Assembly: GCA_033557465.1 (NCBI GenBank)
Contig: CM066031.1
Coordinates: 1,674,004,800 to 1,674,068,799 of the forward strand
Direction of reading: 5' to 3'
DNA length: 64,000 nt
From: Ichthyophis bannanicus
Lineage: Eukaryota; Chordata; Amphibia; Gymnophiona; Ichthyophiidae
Shown one piece after another: positions 52,378-63,760 of this stretch. How positions within the stretch are numbered: position 1 is the first letter of the stretch; each line of letters begins with the position of its first letter. Both the position numbers and the translations under genes were made by a program. Under the pieces are notes generated by a model, which saw only the letters and a list, made by a program, of their open reading frames with translations, made no database searches and was not told where the DNA came from.

Positions 52378-52732
52378 CTACAAGTCAGAAATATACATTT
52401 TAGAATTAAGTTAATCAGTTTATCAAGCTGCAGTTCACTTTTTTAAAATGATGTACTGGTGATGATTTTCAAATCAATGAACATAAGACTCTGGAACTTA
52501 CTAGCAACAGCAACAAACAAGAATAACATGTTCATTCCTTGGATGTACTCTTTATAAAAATAGAGGAACTACATAAAAGCAGTAGCTTTCTTTCATACAG
52601 GAAAATTTCATTTAACTTGTTTAAAAAGAGCAGTCAAAGCTATTCTACATTAGTACAGTTCAGACTACTAAGTCTAAAATTTAACAAGACATGTATCCAT
52701 TTTTAGTCTGTGTACTTTTAACTGTAGTATAT
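52378..52732 (-). other. PABPC1 intron next to the acceptor
   Basis: AT-rich unique sequence with the polypyrimidine tract of the acceptor (minus strand TTTCTGACTTGTAG). No further feature seen. Confidence 0.6.
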
Positions 52733-53100
52733 AAAGCATAGTTACTCACCTGTAACAGGTGATCTCCGGGAACAGCAGAAATTTAGTCCTCACATATGGG
52801 TATCGTCGGTACCGACGGAGCCTGCGCGGGAACGCTCCCCAATGTCCAATTAGAAAGCTTTTGGGAGCATTCCACAGCGCCTGCGTGCTGCCTTTCCCAA
52901 CTGCCTCTCTCCAGTTGAGTTTTAAAGCTGAGACAAAGAGAGAGAGAGAGAGAAAGAGAAAGAGATAGAGAGATACAACTCCTAGGGGAGGTGGGTGGAT
53001 TGTGAGGACTAAATTCCTGCTCTTCCCGGAGATTACCTGTTACAGGTGAGTAACTATGCTATCTCCAGGAACAAGCAGGAATGTAGACATCACATATGGG
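52733..53100 (-). repeat. Element N 3' ITR and ICR
   Basis: The ITR carries CACCTGTAACAGGTG and, at 52804-52817, the perfect 14-bp palindrome CGTCGGTACCGACG. The ICR is 53000-53060 (reverse complement of the 3' end) fused to 53061-53100 (reverse complement of the 5' end, 58340-58379). Confidence 0.85.
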
Positions 53101-53245
53101 GACTCCCTAGCTTTAGATGCCAGGGAGAGATCCCAGAAGTTGTGCGTCCCTGAGAAGAGCTCCACTTCCCCCATGGATCTCTGGCATCCTACCAGGGATG
53201 GTGGGTAGGAGTTGATTAGGTATGGAACAGGTGTTGGAGAACAGC

Positions 53246-54398
53246 CTAACCAAACAAGGCATCCCGGCGGGAGTCCTTATCCAAGCAGTAATGGGCTGTG
53301 AAGGTATGAACAGAGGCCCAGGTGGCTGCTCGACAGATGTCGTCGATAGACACAGAGCGTAGATGAGCCATTGAAGCTGCCATGGCTCTCACATTGTGAG
53401 CTGTGATATGGCCCTCCAGAGGAAGATTCTTGCTCTGATAGGCGAAGGAAATACACTGAGCAATCCAGTTAGACAGTGTTTTCTTGGAGACTGGAAGTCC
53501 CAAATGAGAAGGATCAAAAGCAACAGTTGAGAGGACTTTCTATGTTGCTGTTTTCTTTGTAAGTAAAAGGCTAAAGCTCTTTTACAGTCCAAGGTATGAA
53601 GATTCCTCTCTGCATTTGATGCATGAGGCCTTGGAAAGAACACAGGTAGGTAGACCGCTTGGTTTAGATGAAAAAGCAAGACCGCCTTTGGCATAAAGTG
53701 TAGATGAGTCCTAAGGACTACCTTGTCATGATGGAACCTTGTATAAGGTGGATGAGCTACTAGTGCTTGCAACTTACTAATGCGACATGTTGATGTGATT
53801 GCAATGAGAAAGATAACCTTCCAAGACAGGAATTTCAAGGAGGTAGTAGCTAAGGGTTCAAAAGGTGGCTTCTTGAGCTGCCCAAGAACCAGATTTAAGT
53901 CCCATGCCACCGGCGGTGGCCTAATGGGAGGCTTAGTTAGAAGAAGTCCTCTCATAAACCTTGCTATAAGAGGATGAGAGGAGATAGGTTGTCCATTTAG
54001 AAGCTTAAAGGAAGCTGCAATAGCACTCAAATGGACTCTTACTGAGTTAGTCTTAAGTCCTGCATTGGATAAATGAAGGAGATACTCCAGTAAAGATTCC
54101 AGAGATATCACAAGGGGGTTAAGACCCTTCTGCGAACACCATATGGTAAACATTTTCCACTTAAAAGCATATAAGAGCGTCTTGTGGAAGGCTTCCTGGA
54201 AGCAAGAAGAATATCCTTCACTTGCGGAGGGAGGTTAAGATCATGGAGATCTAGGCCTTCAGCAACCAAGCCCTGAGATGCAAAGACTGGGGATTGGGAT
54301 GCTATAACATTCCGTCCTCCTGAGATAGGAGATCTGGAGCAGACCCTAACTCCAGAGAGGGAACTTGAGAGAGATGTAGAAGCAGAGGGAACCCACAC
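53246..54398 (-). pseudogene. Element N tyrosine recombinase, two frameshifts
   Basis: N-terminal piece LLASRKPSTRRSY (about 54190), then frame 53389-54153 with LEYLLHLSNAGLKTNSVRVH. Box I reads TCRISKLQAL: the catalytic Arg is kept but the conserved Glu is Lys. A second shift near 53510 leads to KKTLSNWIAQCISFAYQ, box II AHNVRAMAAS and ICRAATWASVHTFTAHY. Clearly a sister of the intact YR of C. Confidence 0.83.
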
Positions 54399-54407
54399 TT
54401 GCCGAGG

Positions 54408-56190
54408 TCAATGTGGAGCTATGAGAATCATACGGCCTCTGTCTCTCTGAAGCTTGAACAGGGTTTTGGGAATTAGGGGAATGGGTGGAAAGGCATAAAG
54501 GAAGTCTTGGCCCCAGTGAAGGAGGAAAGCATCCTTGGCCTGAGATCCCTGAGCTGGAATTCTGGAACAGAACCGGGGAAGTTTGGCATTCAACGGACTT
54601 GCAAAGAGGTCTATGTCCCGGGTTCCCCAAATTTGACAAATCTTGGCCACCTGATCTACATGTAGAGACCATTCATGTGGAAGCAGAACTCGACTGAGTC
54701 TGTCCGCCCAAGAGTTTTGTATGCTTGGAAGATACACTGCCAGGAGATGAATCTGATGCTCTCTGGCGAGGGCCCATAGTCGCAAAGCTTCGTTGCAGAG
54801 CGACAGAGAGCCTGTTCCTCCCTGCTTGTTCACATAGAACATGGCTACCTGGTTGTCCATGTGAATAAGGACTGTCTTGCAGCTGAGCAGGGAATGGAAC
54901 ACTTGAAGAGCAAGAAAAATTGCTCTGAGCTCTAAGAGATTGATATGTAGATGAGTCTCCTGTGGAGTCCAATTGCCTTGGGTGGAGAGGTCTTGTAGAT
55001 AAGCTCCCCAACCCATTGGAGAAGCATCTGTTGTGAGAGTTGCTTGGGGTAAGAGTTGTTGGAACGGGAACCCCAGTAACAGGTTTTGAGTCGACTGCCA
55101 CCATTGAAGGGACAAAATAAGGTGATTTGTGTTTACGATTTTGTCTGACAGGCACCCTGATGCCTGGGTCCACTGGGTGGATAAAGTCCACTGGGCTGCT
55201 CTCATATGGAGGCGAGCATAAGGAACCACATGCACAGTAGAAGCCATGTGGCCTAGTAGTTGTAACATTTCTCGAGCAGTGAGATGGGACTTTAGCACTC
55301 CTTGAGAAGCTAACTGCACCATGCGAAGGCAACGGTTCTGAGGGAGATAGGCCCTTGCCTTTCTGGTATCCAGCACAGCTCCTATGAACTCTAGAGACTG
55401 AATGGGAGTTAGGCTGGATTTTGGGATATTTATGACTAGACCCAAATACTGAAGGATACGCATTGTGCAAGATAGAGCTATCCTGGCCTCTGACTCTGAT
55501 GGGGCTCGAATGAGCCAATCGTCTAAGTAGGGGAAGACGAATATTCCTAGAGTGCGGAGAAATGCTGCTACTACAGCCATGCATTTCGTGAACACCCTTG
55601 GAGCTGAAGCCAGGCCAAACGGAAGCACCCTGTATTGGTAGTGCTTCCCTTGAAAAAGGAACCGAAGGAACTTCCTGTGAGATGGATGGATGAGAACATG
55701 AGTGTACACATCCTTGAGATCTAGAGAACATAGCCAATCCTGACTCTGAAGGTATGGCAGCAGAGTTCCTAGAGAAACCATTTGAATTTCTCCTTGAACA
55801 GGAATTTGTTCAATTCTCTGAGGTCTAAAATAGGTCTGTGACCTGTTTTCTTTGGGATAAGAAAACAGGGGGAGTAAAACCCTGTACCCTGTTGAAGAAT
55901 GGGTACTTCTTCTATTGCCCCTTGGGCAAGAAGCATGGTGACCTCTTGATCTAACAAACTGATGAGAGAGGTCTGAGAATTGAACTGTTTTACTATTGTG
56001 GGAGGGGGCATGCTCAAGAAATGAAGCTTGTACCCCTCTTTTATGATGGAGAGTGTCCAATGCTCTGCTGTTATCTGCCCCCATCTTGGGGCAAAGTGAC
56101 ACAACCTTCCTGGAATGATGGAAGGCTCTGGTCCATTTAGAGCCAGGAAGGCTAAGTTCTCTATGCAAGTCAAAGGCATTGTGGAGGCTG
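54408..56190 (-). pseudogene. Element N RT-RNase H-Dam-like polyprotein, one main frameshift
   Basis: The N-terminal frame (55769-56179) contains GRLCHFAPRWGQITAEHWTL and FYSPCFLIPKKTGHRPILDL. After a shift near 55780 a single frame to 54408 holds LDLKDVYTHVLIHPSH, LPFGLASAPRVFTKC, catalytic YLDDWLIRAP, LEFIGAVLDTRKARAYLP, RNase H (LTTDASPMGWGAY, LLELRAIFLAL, MDNQVAMFYVNKQGG, ADRLSRVL) and Dam-like DIDLFASPLNAKLPRF, YAFPPIPLIPKTL, MILIAPH. The third RNase H Asp is in HMDNQ and intact. This is the longest uninterrupted RT-RNase H stretch in the window. Confidence 0.87.
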
Positions 56191-58000
56191 AGACTGCTGA
56201 GGCGGTTGAGGCTTAGCAGCCTTTCTTTGCTTGGATGGTTGCTGACTCTTCCGGACAGGTTGACCTGCAGTGCGTCCCTGCTGGGAATAAGCAGGATAAA
56301 ACCTTTTCTTTTTGGAAAAGAATGGTTTTTTGAACAATTTCTTTCTTGCAGGATCAGCTGTACCCTATAATCTGTCCAAGGTGGAGTTGTCAGCATCCAA
56401 CTCATTGGCCTTTTCCTGCCAATCTTTGCCAAACAGGTTCTCACCAGTACAAGGAATATTGCCCAATTTGTCTTGCACCCAGAGCTCCAAATCGGATGCC
56501 TGGAGCCAGGCAATTCTACGTACACCTATGGCAATGGCAGAGGTTCTGGTTATGCACTCAAAACAGTCAAAAGCTGCACGGTTGACAAGTTTGGAAACAT
56601 CCTGGGCATGTTTGACCAATGTGAGAAAATCCTGTCTCCTTATCTTCAGGAAGAAGAGGACTCAAAACCTCTAAATCTCCTGTGATTTCCTTCAGGAACA
56701 TTCCCATATATAAAATATAGGAACTGATCCTGGCAGAAAGCATGGAAGCTTGGAAAGTACGATGTCCAAAAGCATCCAAAGGTTCTGCACTCACGTCCTG
56801 GGGGATTAGAGGCATGCCTCTTTGCACTCCTGATCCTTCTCATAGCTGATTCCACTATAATAGAGTGGTGAGGGAGCTGAGTTTTCTGGAAAACAGGACA
56901 AGGAGGGACTCGATACATAGTGTCAAGTCTACGAGAATGAGGAGAGGTGGTAAGAGGGGTCTCCCACATTCTTAGCATGAGATCATGCAAGATCTCATGA
57001 ATGGGCAAAGTAGCTGCCTCCTTAGGAGCTTTGGGATATTGTAAAATTTCCAACTCCTTTGCTCTGGGCTCTGTTTCAGGAGCTACAGTAATGGAGAGAC
57101 CCCGAGCCACCTCCCTGATGAAATCCTGGAAGGAGATATCCTCTGGGGGAGACATCCTAAGTTTAGGGGAGGAAGGCTCCTCTGGAAGAAGTGCTCCGGT
57201 ATCGACAGAACTATCAGAATCCTCAGATTCCTCTGAGGACTCGAAGTACCTTCTGTCCGGATGCTCTTGTAGAGCCCGATACCTGTACCGACCGAAGTCG
57301 GTACCGGGGGGAATCAGTACCGGAGGGCATCGGGTGACTGGGTGCCGGCAATGTGGACACCGATGTCAATGTTATCGGCACTGGTACCGATACCGGAGTC
57401 GGTGCCGGTACCGGCTGAACTGTCTGACGCAGTTCCGAGGGTATCGATGCCGCAAGGAGAACCGCCAGACTGAGTTCAATAGCCAGGAACCTCTGGTCTA
57501 TCGATGCTGCCGATGCCTGGATGTCGGTACTGGAGAAGACAGCTGGTACCCCAGAGCATGGCACCAGTAGTTCTGCCGAGGTCGAGGCCTCGAGAACATC
57601 CTGGAGCCCTAATAATGCTTTGGAAGCCGAAGCCTCTTGCCGGGGCAATTTTGCCAGTGCAGAATCCTCAAGGGCAATGCCAGAGGCATCTCGATGCTTA
57701 GAAGGAGATCTACCCTTTGAGGACCGGCTGGACTTATGTTTAGTTACCTGAGATCCACGGGAGGAAGAGGAAGCCCTGGAAGACGTCAATGCCACCGAAG
57801 CTGCATCAGAGGGAAACGGTACTGAGCTTAGCAGCTCGGTTCTGCCGACCTCTTTTGGACATCATGGCACAGGACATACAATCCGTGATGGAGTGGTCAG
57901 GACCTAAACATTTCAGACACCATTCATGGGTGTCGGTGACGGAGTTGGTACCGCCACACTTGGTGCACTTTTTGAAACCTGAAGCAGGTTTCTCCATTGT
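56180..58000 (-). pseudogene. Element N gag, frameshifted
   Basis: Begins MEKPASGFKKCTKCGGTNSV, then TDTHEWCLKCLGPDHSITDC, the complete Cys/His motif that is interrupted by a stop in C. Frame changes near 57800, 57200, 56800 and 56600. The Ser/Lys region and conserved blocks (LPHHSIIVESAMRRIRSAKR, AIAIGVRRIAWLQASDLELW, PCTGENLFGKDWQEKANE) are all present. The middle has several GGTACC sites, as in A, B and C. Confidence 0.8.
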
Positions 58001-58189
58001 AGGAAAAGCTTTTGGGCCTAAGGCCCAAAATGGTGCGTGCACCTGGGAAAAAGAATTATGTTGTTTTTTTTTTTTAACAGAAATAAAGAAAGAAGAACCG
58101 GCGGTACCGGTAAAGTGTCAAAGAAGGCAGACGCGACCACAAATAAAGAAAGTAACAAGGAAGAATTTTCTGCGGTGACAGGAACAACG

Positions 58190-58379
58190 ACCTGCTGGCT
58201 CCGCAGAAAACAAAGAACTGGAGAGAGGCAGTTGGGAAAGGTGGGAAGGCAGCACGCAGGCGCTGTGGGATGCTCTCAAAATCTTTCTATTTGGACGCTG
58301 GGGAGCGTTCCCGCGCAGGCTCCGTCAGTACCGACGATACCCAGATGTGATGACTACATTCCTGCTTGTTCCTGGAGAT
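58190..58379 (-). repeat. Element N 5' inverted terminal repeat
   Basis: Inverted copy of about 52752-52925; ends CTGCTTGTTCCTGGAGAT on the plus strand. Confidence 0.83.
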
Positions 58380-59539
58380 AAGAAGCTCCCTAGACATCCA
58401 TCACACAGAACCTAAGCCTCAGTTCAGATTGAGAACACATGCCCTTCAGATGAAATTCAAACTTCTGCAGTAACAATCTAAATATTGTTAGGCTCTTTAT
58501 CTGTAACAAGGGTTCTCTATAGACCTTTAATTAATGAAAACACAGTGACGATATCATCCGAGATTGCCAGCCCATGCCACTGCTTCCTAATGTCAAGTAA
58601 AAGTTCAGAGGCCCTCACTGGCCATGCACTGTTTCTCCCGTGTTGTTCCCCCCTGTTGCCAGTTCATCAATCTAGTCATATTTAGAGGGGACGACAGGAA
58701 GGCCAGTGTGTCTACATTAGTTGGAGGTCTACAGAGAATCTCCATTACAGAATCTCCGTAGACCACCAGACTAATGCAGCCACATTAAAGACGACTTCAA
58801 AACTCAGGGTTGCTTATGTTAACAAGTCACAAGGCCAGCAACCCATAAGAATTACTCTGGATAAATGGAGGATGAATAGTTATACAAAAAAATTTGGAGT
58901 GCAGTTTGATCAAAGGACATTATTTAATCTGGAGGAAATGTCCAAACAAAAATGCTTGGTGAAAGCATGAATTGAAGACCATGGGGCATGCCTACTAAAC
59001 TGTATAGAGTTTGACAGCTACTGCGGTATGTTAGCCTACGGTTTTGGCAGCTAAGGCAAAATCCCCCATGGTCTCTCTCTCTGCGGGGGGGGGGGCGGGG
59101 GGAGGGGAGGGGGGTTCCTGGGTTAGCCCCTGCAGATACTGCAGCAGCTTTGCATTTACTGCAGACACCAGTATTACCTGCTGATGCAGGTATCGCGGGA
59201 AAAGTCCCATGGTGCCTGCAGATGCAGGTATCATGGGAAACGTCCCGTGGTAAAACTTAGGGGAGAAATGGTAGCGATAGGGTGCACAGAGCTGTCAGTA
59301 GCTCTGTGGCCCAATTGCTACTCTGCCTCCCCCTCAAAAGGGGCGATCAAGCCTCCCTCCTCAAAATATTTTTGGTGCTGCAGTGTTACAATTCATGGCA
59401 CTGACCATATGAATAAAAAATGTCCTGGTCCCCCTGCAGCACCATTCCCCCATTGGGAGTTGCCCAGGGGAGATTGGTGCACATCCCAGCTAGCCAATCG
59501 GGGACAGCCTGTCCCTCCCAATCCTCTAATAAAAATCCC
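58380..59539. other. Unrecognised PABPC1 upstream-intron sequence
   Basis: No exon recognised. It contains a small inverted repeat (about 58712-58787, with GGAGGTCTAC and GTAGACCACC facing each other), a poly-G tract at 59084-59115, and two near-identical copies of a GATGCAGGTATC...GGGAAA unit at about 59183-59250. Confidence 0.5.
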
Positions 59540-60725
59540 GACCAGCCACTTCTCCTGAGAGGTTGAAAGGGGCTAAGGTTACCCTTTCAGCAGACACGCT
59601 GTCAGTGATAGAGACCCCAGATTAGGGTGCAGGAGTGAGCCCTCTTCTTGAGACAAGAGCCCCGAGGAACTCCCCAGGGGGATCGGTGCCTCCACCAACA
59701 AGAGGAGGATCAGCGTGAACCACGGCTGCCTGGGCCACCATGGAGCCCTCAGGATCAGCAACGCTATGTCGCAGACAGCCTTGAAGAAGGTCTTGGCAAT
59801 CAATGGCATAGGTGGAAAGGCATGCAGGAGGCTTTCCGACCATGGGATGAGGAACGTATCTGTTTCTACCTGGCCTGGGTGGGGCTGATGGGAAGAGAAG
59901 CGGGGCAACTGGTAGTTGTCCAGGCTGGCAAAAAAGTCCACCTGCAGGGTCCCCCAAAGTTGAAAGAGCCGGGTGGCCACCGTGGAGTCCTGCCACCACT
60001 CGTGCAGTTGGAGGACCCTGCTCAGTTTTTCCGCCAGGGCATTGTCCTGGCCTGGTAGATACACCGCCCGTAGAAGCATTCCTTAACGAACTGCGTAACA
60101 GCAGAGTGTCATCGCCTCATGGCAAAGAGTGCAAGATCCTGTGCCCCCTTGCTTGTTCACGTAGAACATCGCCACTTGGTTGTCTATTTGATCAGCACTG
60201 GCTGATGCCTCAGACAATGGTGAAAAGCTCAGAGGACTAATATATTGCCCGCAGCTCCAGAAGGTTGATATGCTGGTTGCCCTTCGTCTGAGACCAGCTG
60301 CCCTGGGTGTGAAGTTCTTCACAGTGGGCTCCCCATCCCATCAGGGAGGCATCTGTCATGAGGACACTTAGAGGACTTGGGGCTTGGAAGGGCATCTCCG
60401 ACAGAAAGTGTTACGGATTTTGCCACGTTAGGGAGTCTGCTAGCTGGTGGGTCACTGAGACTCTGTCTTGGAGTCAACCAGTGGGCCTGTGTCCACTGGT
60501 CTCGAAGGCACCATTAGGCAACCCTCATGTGCAGACGGGCGTCCGGGGTGACATGGACCGTGGAGGTCATGTGGCTGAGTAGGCACAGCAGAAGCTGAGC
60601 TGACACCGAGGGACAGTGTTGCGCATCTGCGGCCAATTCCCTGAGACGGTGGATTTGGAAAGAGAAGTTGGAAGCCACTTCTATTTCAGAATGTGCTAAG
60701 ACAAAGTTGGTCACACTGTGCATCC
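59540..60725 (-). mobile_element. DIRS-type fragment O (RT end, RNase H, Dam-like, YR start)
   Basis: D/F/G subfamily piece without ITRs. It begins next to the YR start and ends in the RT thumb. Confidence 0.75.
59579..60723 (-). pseudogene. Element O RNase H and Dam-like remnant
   Basis: Frame 59579-60079: RAVYLPGQDNALAEKLSRVL, LQVDFFASLDNYQLPRFSSH, LLHAFPPMPLIAKTFFKAV, LLILRAPWWPRQPWF. Upstream at 60083-60322: DNQVAMFYVNKQGGTGSCTL (RNase H). At 60514-60723: LLCLLSHMTSTVHVTPDARL (RT connection). Frames are broken between these. Confidence 0.77.
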
Positions 60726-61673
60726 AGCAAAACTATGCAAAGGGACAACTGTGGATGAAAAATTGGCTAGGCTGAAGTCTGGCTGCTAACCGTTCCTGGA
60801 GAGACTGAAATAGAAAATTGTTACTAGCCAATTTCTGCAGCATTTAGAAAAAAAGAGCAAACAATTGGAAGCTCAAGTCCTGAATCCTTTGTTGGACAAT
60901 ATGATGGAGTTTTGGCTTTCTTTTTAAGCTGGTACTCCCTGCAGCTCCTCAAAGGAGACTTGTGCTTTTGTACTACTACCCCTTTAAGAACTGACTTGAC
61001 TGAAGAACTGGGGTGGTGTTTCCCCTCACAGCTGAGGCGTAATTCATTTGGGAGAAAGCTGCACTTTCCGATGTCAGGGGTAATAGAAAGCTTTGTTTTT
61101 CTGCAGGCACTTTTGAAACTGGATTCAAGATAGGCATGAGCAGCACTCTAACTGCAGCCCCGGAGCCAGACGGAACATGAGAGGGAGAGACTACTGACTT
61201 GTGGTGAGAGTGTTGCCGAGGAAGATTTTACCTTCTTATGCATTTTAAACTGATTCTCTGTTGGATTTTGCCGGCTTTGCAGAAGGCTGTGTCTGCCCCT
61301 TGACCATCCTGGATTTTAGAGCAGCTTGCTAAATTGTATCAGTTGTGCTCAACTTGCCTAGAACCCACAGGTATTCGTAATCATTTTTAATCTGCAGCCA
61401 GAATTATCTTACCTGGATATACCACTGTGACGCCCCTTGGTTTTGACAGACCCAGCAATGCCATATTCTAACAGTTGAGCATACGTTTTGTTTTTCATGA
61501 CGAGAGAGAGAGAAAATCTGCTAGGTAGCACAGATGAAGTAAATGAGCAATGTGGGGCACATTCCCAGTGAGGACTTTTGAATGTTCACTAGGCATTAGG
61601 GAGCAGTATGGGCTGGCGACCATCAGATGATGTCACTTTCAGTGTGGCTGTATTAGTCTGATGCTGTATAGAG
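60726..61673. other. Unrecognised sequence
   Basis: No domain or known repeat recognised. Short coding-like stretches with Lys/Leu/Gln-rich content near 60730-60920 could be decayed LINE ORF1 or pseudogene sequence, but the frame is broken. Confidence 0.35.
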
Positions 61674-62016
61674 AAAGCATAGCTTACTCATCTGTAACAG
61701 GTAATCTCTGGGAACAGCAGGAATCGGTCTTCACAGATTGGTATCGTCAGTACAGACAGAGCCCGCGCAAGAATGCTCCCCAGGGTACAATAGGAGAAAT
61801 TCTGTGAGCACTCCACTGCGCCTGCACAGCTGCCTTCCCACCTTCCTCACAGTTGTGTTTGCAGCTGAGAGATAGAGCAAAATATTGTACCCAACAACTC
61901 CTAGGGAGGAGGGTGTGATGTGAAAACTGATTCCTGCTGTTCCCGGAGATCACCTGTTACAGGCGAGTAACTACGCTATCTCTGGGAACAAGCAGGAATG
62001 CAGTCTTCACAGATGG
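61674..62016 (-). repeat. Element P 3' ITR and ICR
   Basis: The ITR has a CTGTAACAG palindrome core and a mutated GGTACC site. The ICR is 61919-61976 (reverse complement of the 3' end) joined to 61977-62016 (the other terminus, whose original copy would lie right of the window). Confidence 0.78.
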
Positions 62017-62186
62017 GACTCACTAGTTCCCAGGCCCCAGACTGAGTATGTCTATGAGGCGGAAGAATGGAGCCAACTAAATATGGACACAAGGTGGCCT
62101 CAGCGGATTCGAGTGTAGTAGCCAAGAGCATGAAAGAGGGAGTCAGGTGCCAGAAGAATTGGTAGTAATTGAGGTTAAATCTCAAA

Positions 62187-62562
62187 GAGCTTTAGAAGAC
62201 CTCACAGACTTCCGCAAAGACCTCAAAACATGGTTATTCATAGAAACCTATGAGCATTCAAGCAACATCTCTTACCCAAGCAGCAACACTACTACCTCCA
62301 CCAACTAAACACACACTCATTCCATCTACACACACAAATTCAACACGTCTCATTAGTAAATACCTTTATGTTAAATGTTACTTCTATTGTAATGTCTAAA
62401 CATTGTCTAAATGTCTAAATACTGTTACATAACCGTGCTGTCTAAATGATTACATGTACCCTAATGTTAAATGTAACCCTCCAATTGTGATGTGACGTGA
62501 CCACCTTGATTGAAGGAAAAGGTGGCATACAAATCTGTCTAAATAAATAAAAATAAATAAAT
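62187..62562 (+). mobile_element. LINE 3' end insertion
   Basis: Begins with a fragment translating as LEDLTDFRKDLKTWLFIETY-like text, the extreme C-terminus of an L2/CR1-type RT, followed by a 3' untranslated region and a tail AATAAATAAAAATAAATAAA. It interrupts the spacer after the YR gene of P. Confidence 0.7.
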
Positions 62563-62579
62563 AGATGCTGAAGTACAGC

Positions 62580-63760
62580 TTGGCCAAAGACAGCAACCCA
62601 ATGGGAGTCTCTGTCCAGGCAGTAGTGAGCAGCAAACGTGTGAACAGAGAACCAGGTGGCTGCTCGGCAGATGTCCTGTATAGAGACAGAACAGAGGTTA
62701 GCATCAATGTCACCAGGCTCTTACATTGTGAGCGATAAATTGACCCTCAAGAGAGAGACCAGCTTGATCATAGGCCAGGGAGATGCAATTTGCAATCCAG
62801 ATGGATAGGATGCGCTTTGACATGGGAAGACTTAAGTGGTTGAGATCAAAAGAAACAAATCCTTAGTCCTATGTAAGTAGAATGCAAGAGCACGCTTGCA
62901 ATCCAAAGTATGCAATGCTGTCTGAGCTCTGGAAGCATACGGCTGGGGGGAAAAAACTGGTAGCATCACCAATTGGTTGAGATGAAAAGTGGGGACTACT
63001 TTTGGAAAGAAATGTGGATGAGTCCAAAGTACCACTTTGTCATGGTAGAATAGAGTGTAAGGAGAGTCTGCCACTAAAGCCTGTAGATAACTGATGCGAT
63101 GAGCTGAGGTGAGGGCAATGAGGAAGATGATCTTCCATGATAGGAATTTCAGAGGCGTGGTAGCCAGAAGCTCAAATGGGGCTTTGATAAGTTGCGCTAG
63201 GACCACATTGAGGTCCCAAACCACTGGCGGTGGTTTGATTTGTGGCTTGGAAAGTAAAAGAACCCACATGAATCGCTGCACTAGGGGATGTGAGGAAACA
63301 GAAAGTTTATCCTGAGGTCTGTGATAGGCTGCAATAGCACTTAGAATAACTGATAGAGTTAGTCTTAAGCCCTGTGGAGGACAAGTGGAGAAGATTATGT
63401 TACCTCATCCATGTCTATGTCCATCCTTTCCTGAAATCATCAATGTTGCCCTCCTGGTGATGGCCCTACCTTATAACTGATTACCCTCCCCCCCCCTTTT
63501 TTTTTTGTCACACCACTCTGACCCGGTGAAAAGCGGGATATAAATACAGTTAAATAAATAAATAAGATATTGTAGCAGAAGCTCCACTGGGCAATCAGAT
63601 GGACCTGCTTTGCGATGCACCAAAGGATGAAACAGTGCCACTTGAAGGCATAAGATCACCTGGTAGAAGTCTTGCGGGAAGCTAGCAGGATGTGTCTGAT
63701 CGATTCAGGAAGATCAAGGTCATCAAATGTCATGCTTTCAGGAGCCACACCGTGAAACAG
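62580..63760 (-). pseudogene. Element P tyrosine recombinase, decayed
   Basis: C-terminal motif region (ICRAATWFSVHTFAAHY-like text) at about 62610-62680. The frame 62832-63281 holds KPQIKPPPVVWDLNVVLAQL and box I TSAHRISYLQAL, with the catalytic Arg kept but the Glu changed to Tyr. The N-terminal LPESIRHILLASRKTSTR lies at about 63656-63715, separated by the retroposon at 63396-63567. Confidence 0.75.
63396..63567 (+). mobile_element. SINE/LINE tail insertion in YR of P
   Basis: About 172 bp ending GCGGGATATAAATACAG and then TAAATAAATAAATA, with AAGAT on both sides (63391-63395 and 63563-63567) as a probable 5-bp duplication. It contains a poly-C/poly-T run near 63487-63508. Confidence 0.65.

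Larger units (their letters stand above)
52733..58379 (-). mobile_element. DIRS-type retrotransposon N, complete, C/A subfamily
   Basis: About 5.65 kb with 3' ITR (52733-52925), ICR (53000-53100), YR, RT-RNase H-Dam-like, gag, leader and 5' ITR (58190-58379). It lies in single-copy intron on both sides, so its ends are clear: AAGCATAGTTACTCACCTG at the left, CTGCTTGTTCCTGGAGAT at the right. No target duplication is seen. Closest relative here is C. All three genes carry frameshifts. Confidence 0.9.

Noticed and set aside
59183..59250. CRISPR-like or minisatellite array
   Set aside because: Only two near-copies of one unit occur, with no regular spacers; it is a local duplication.
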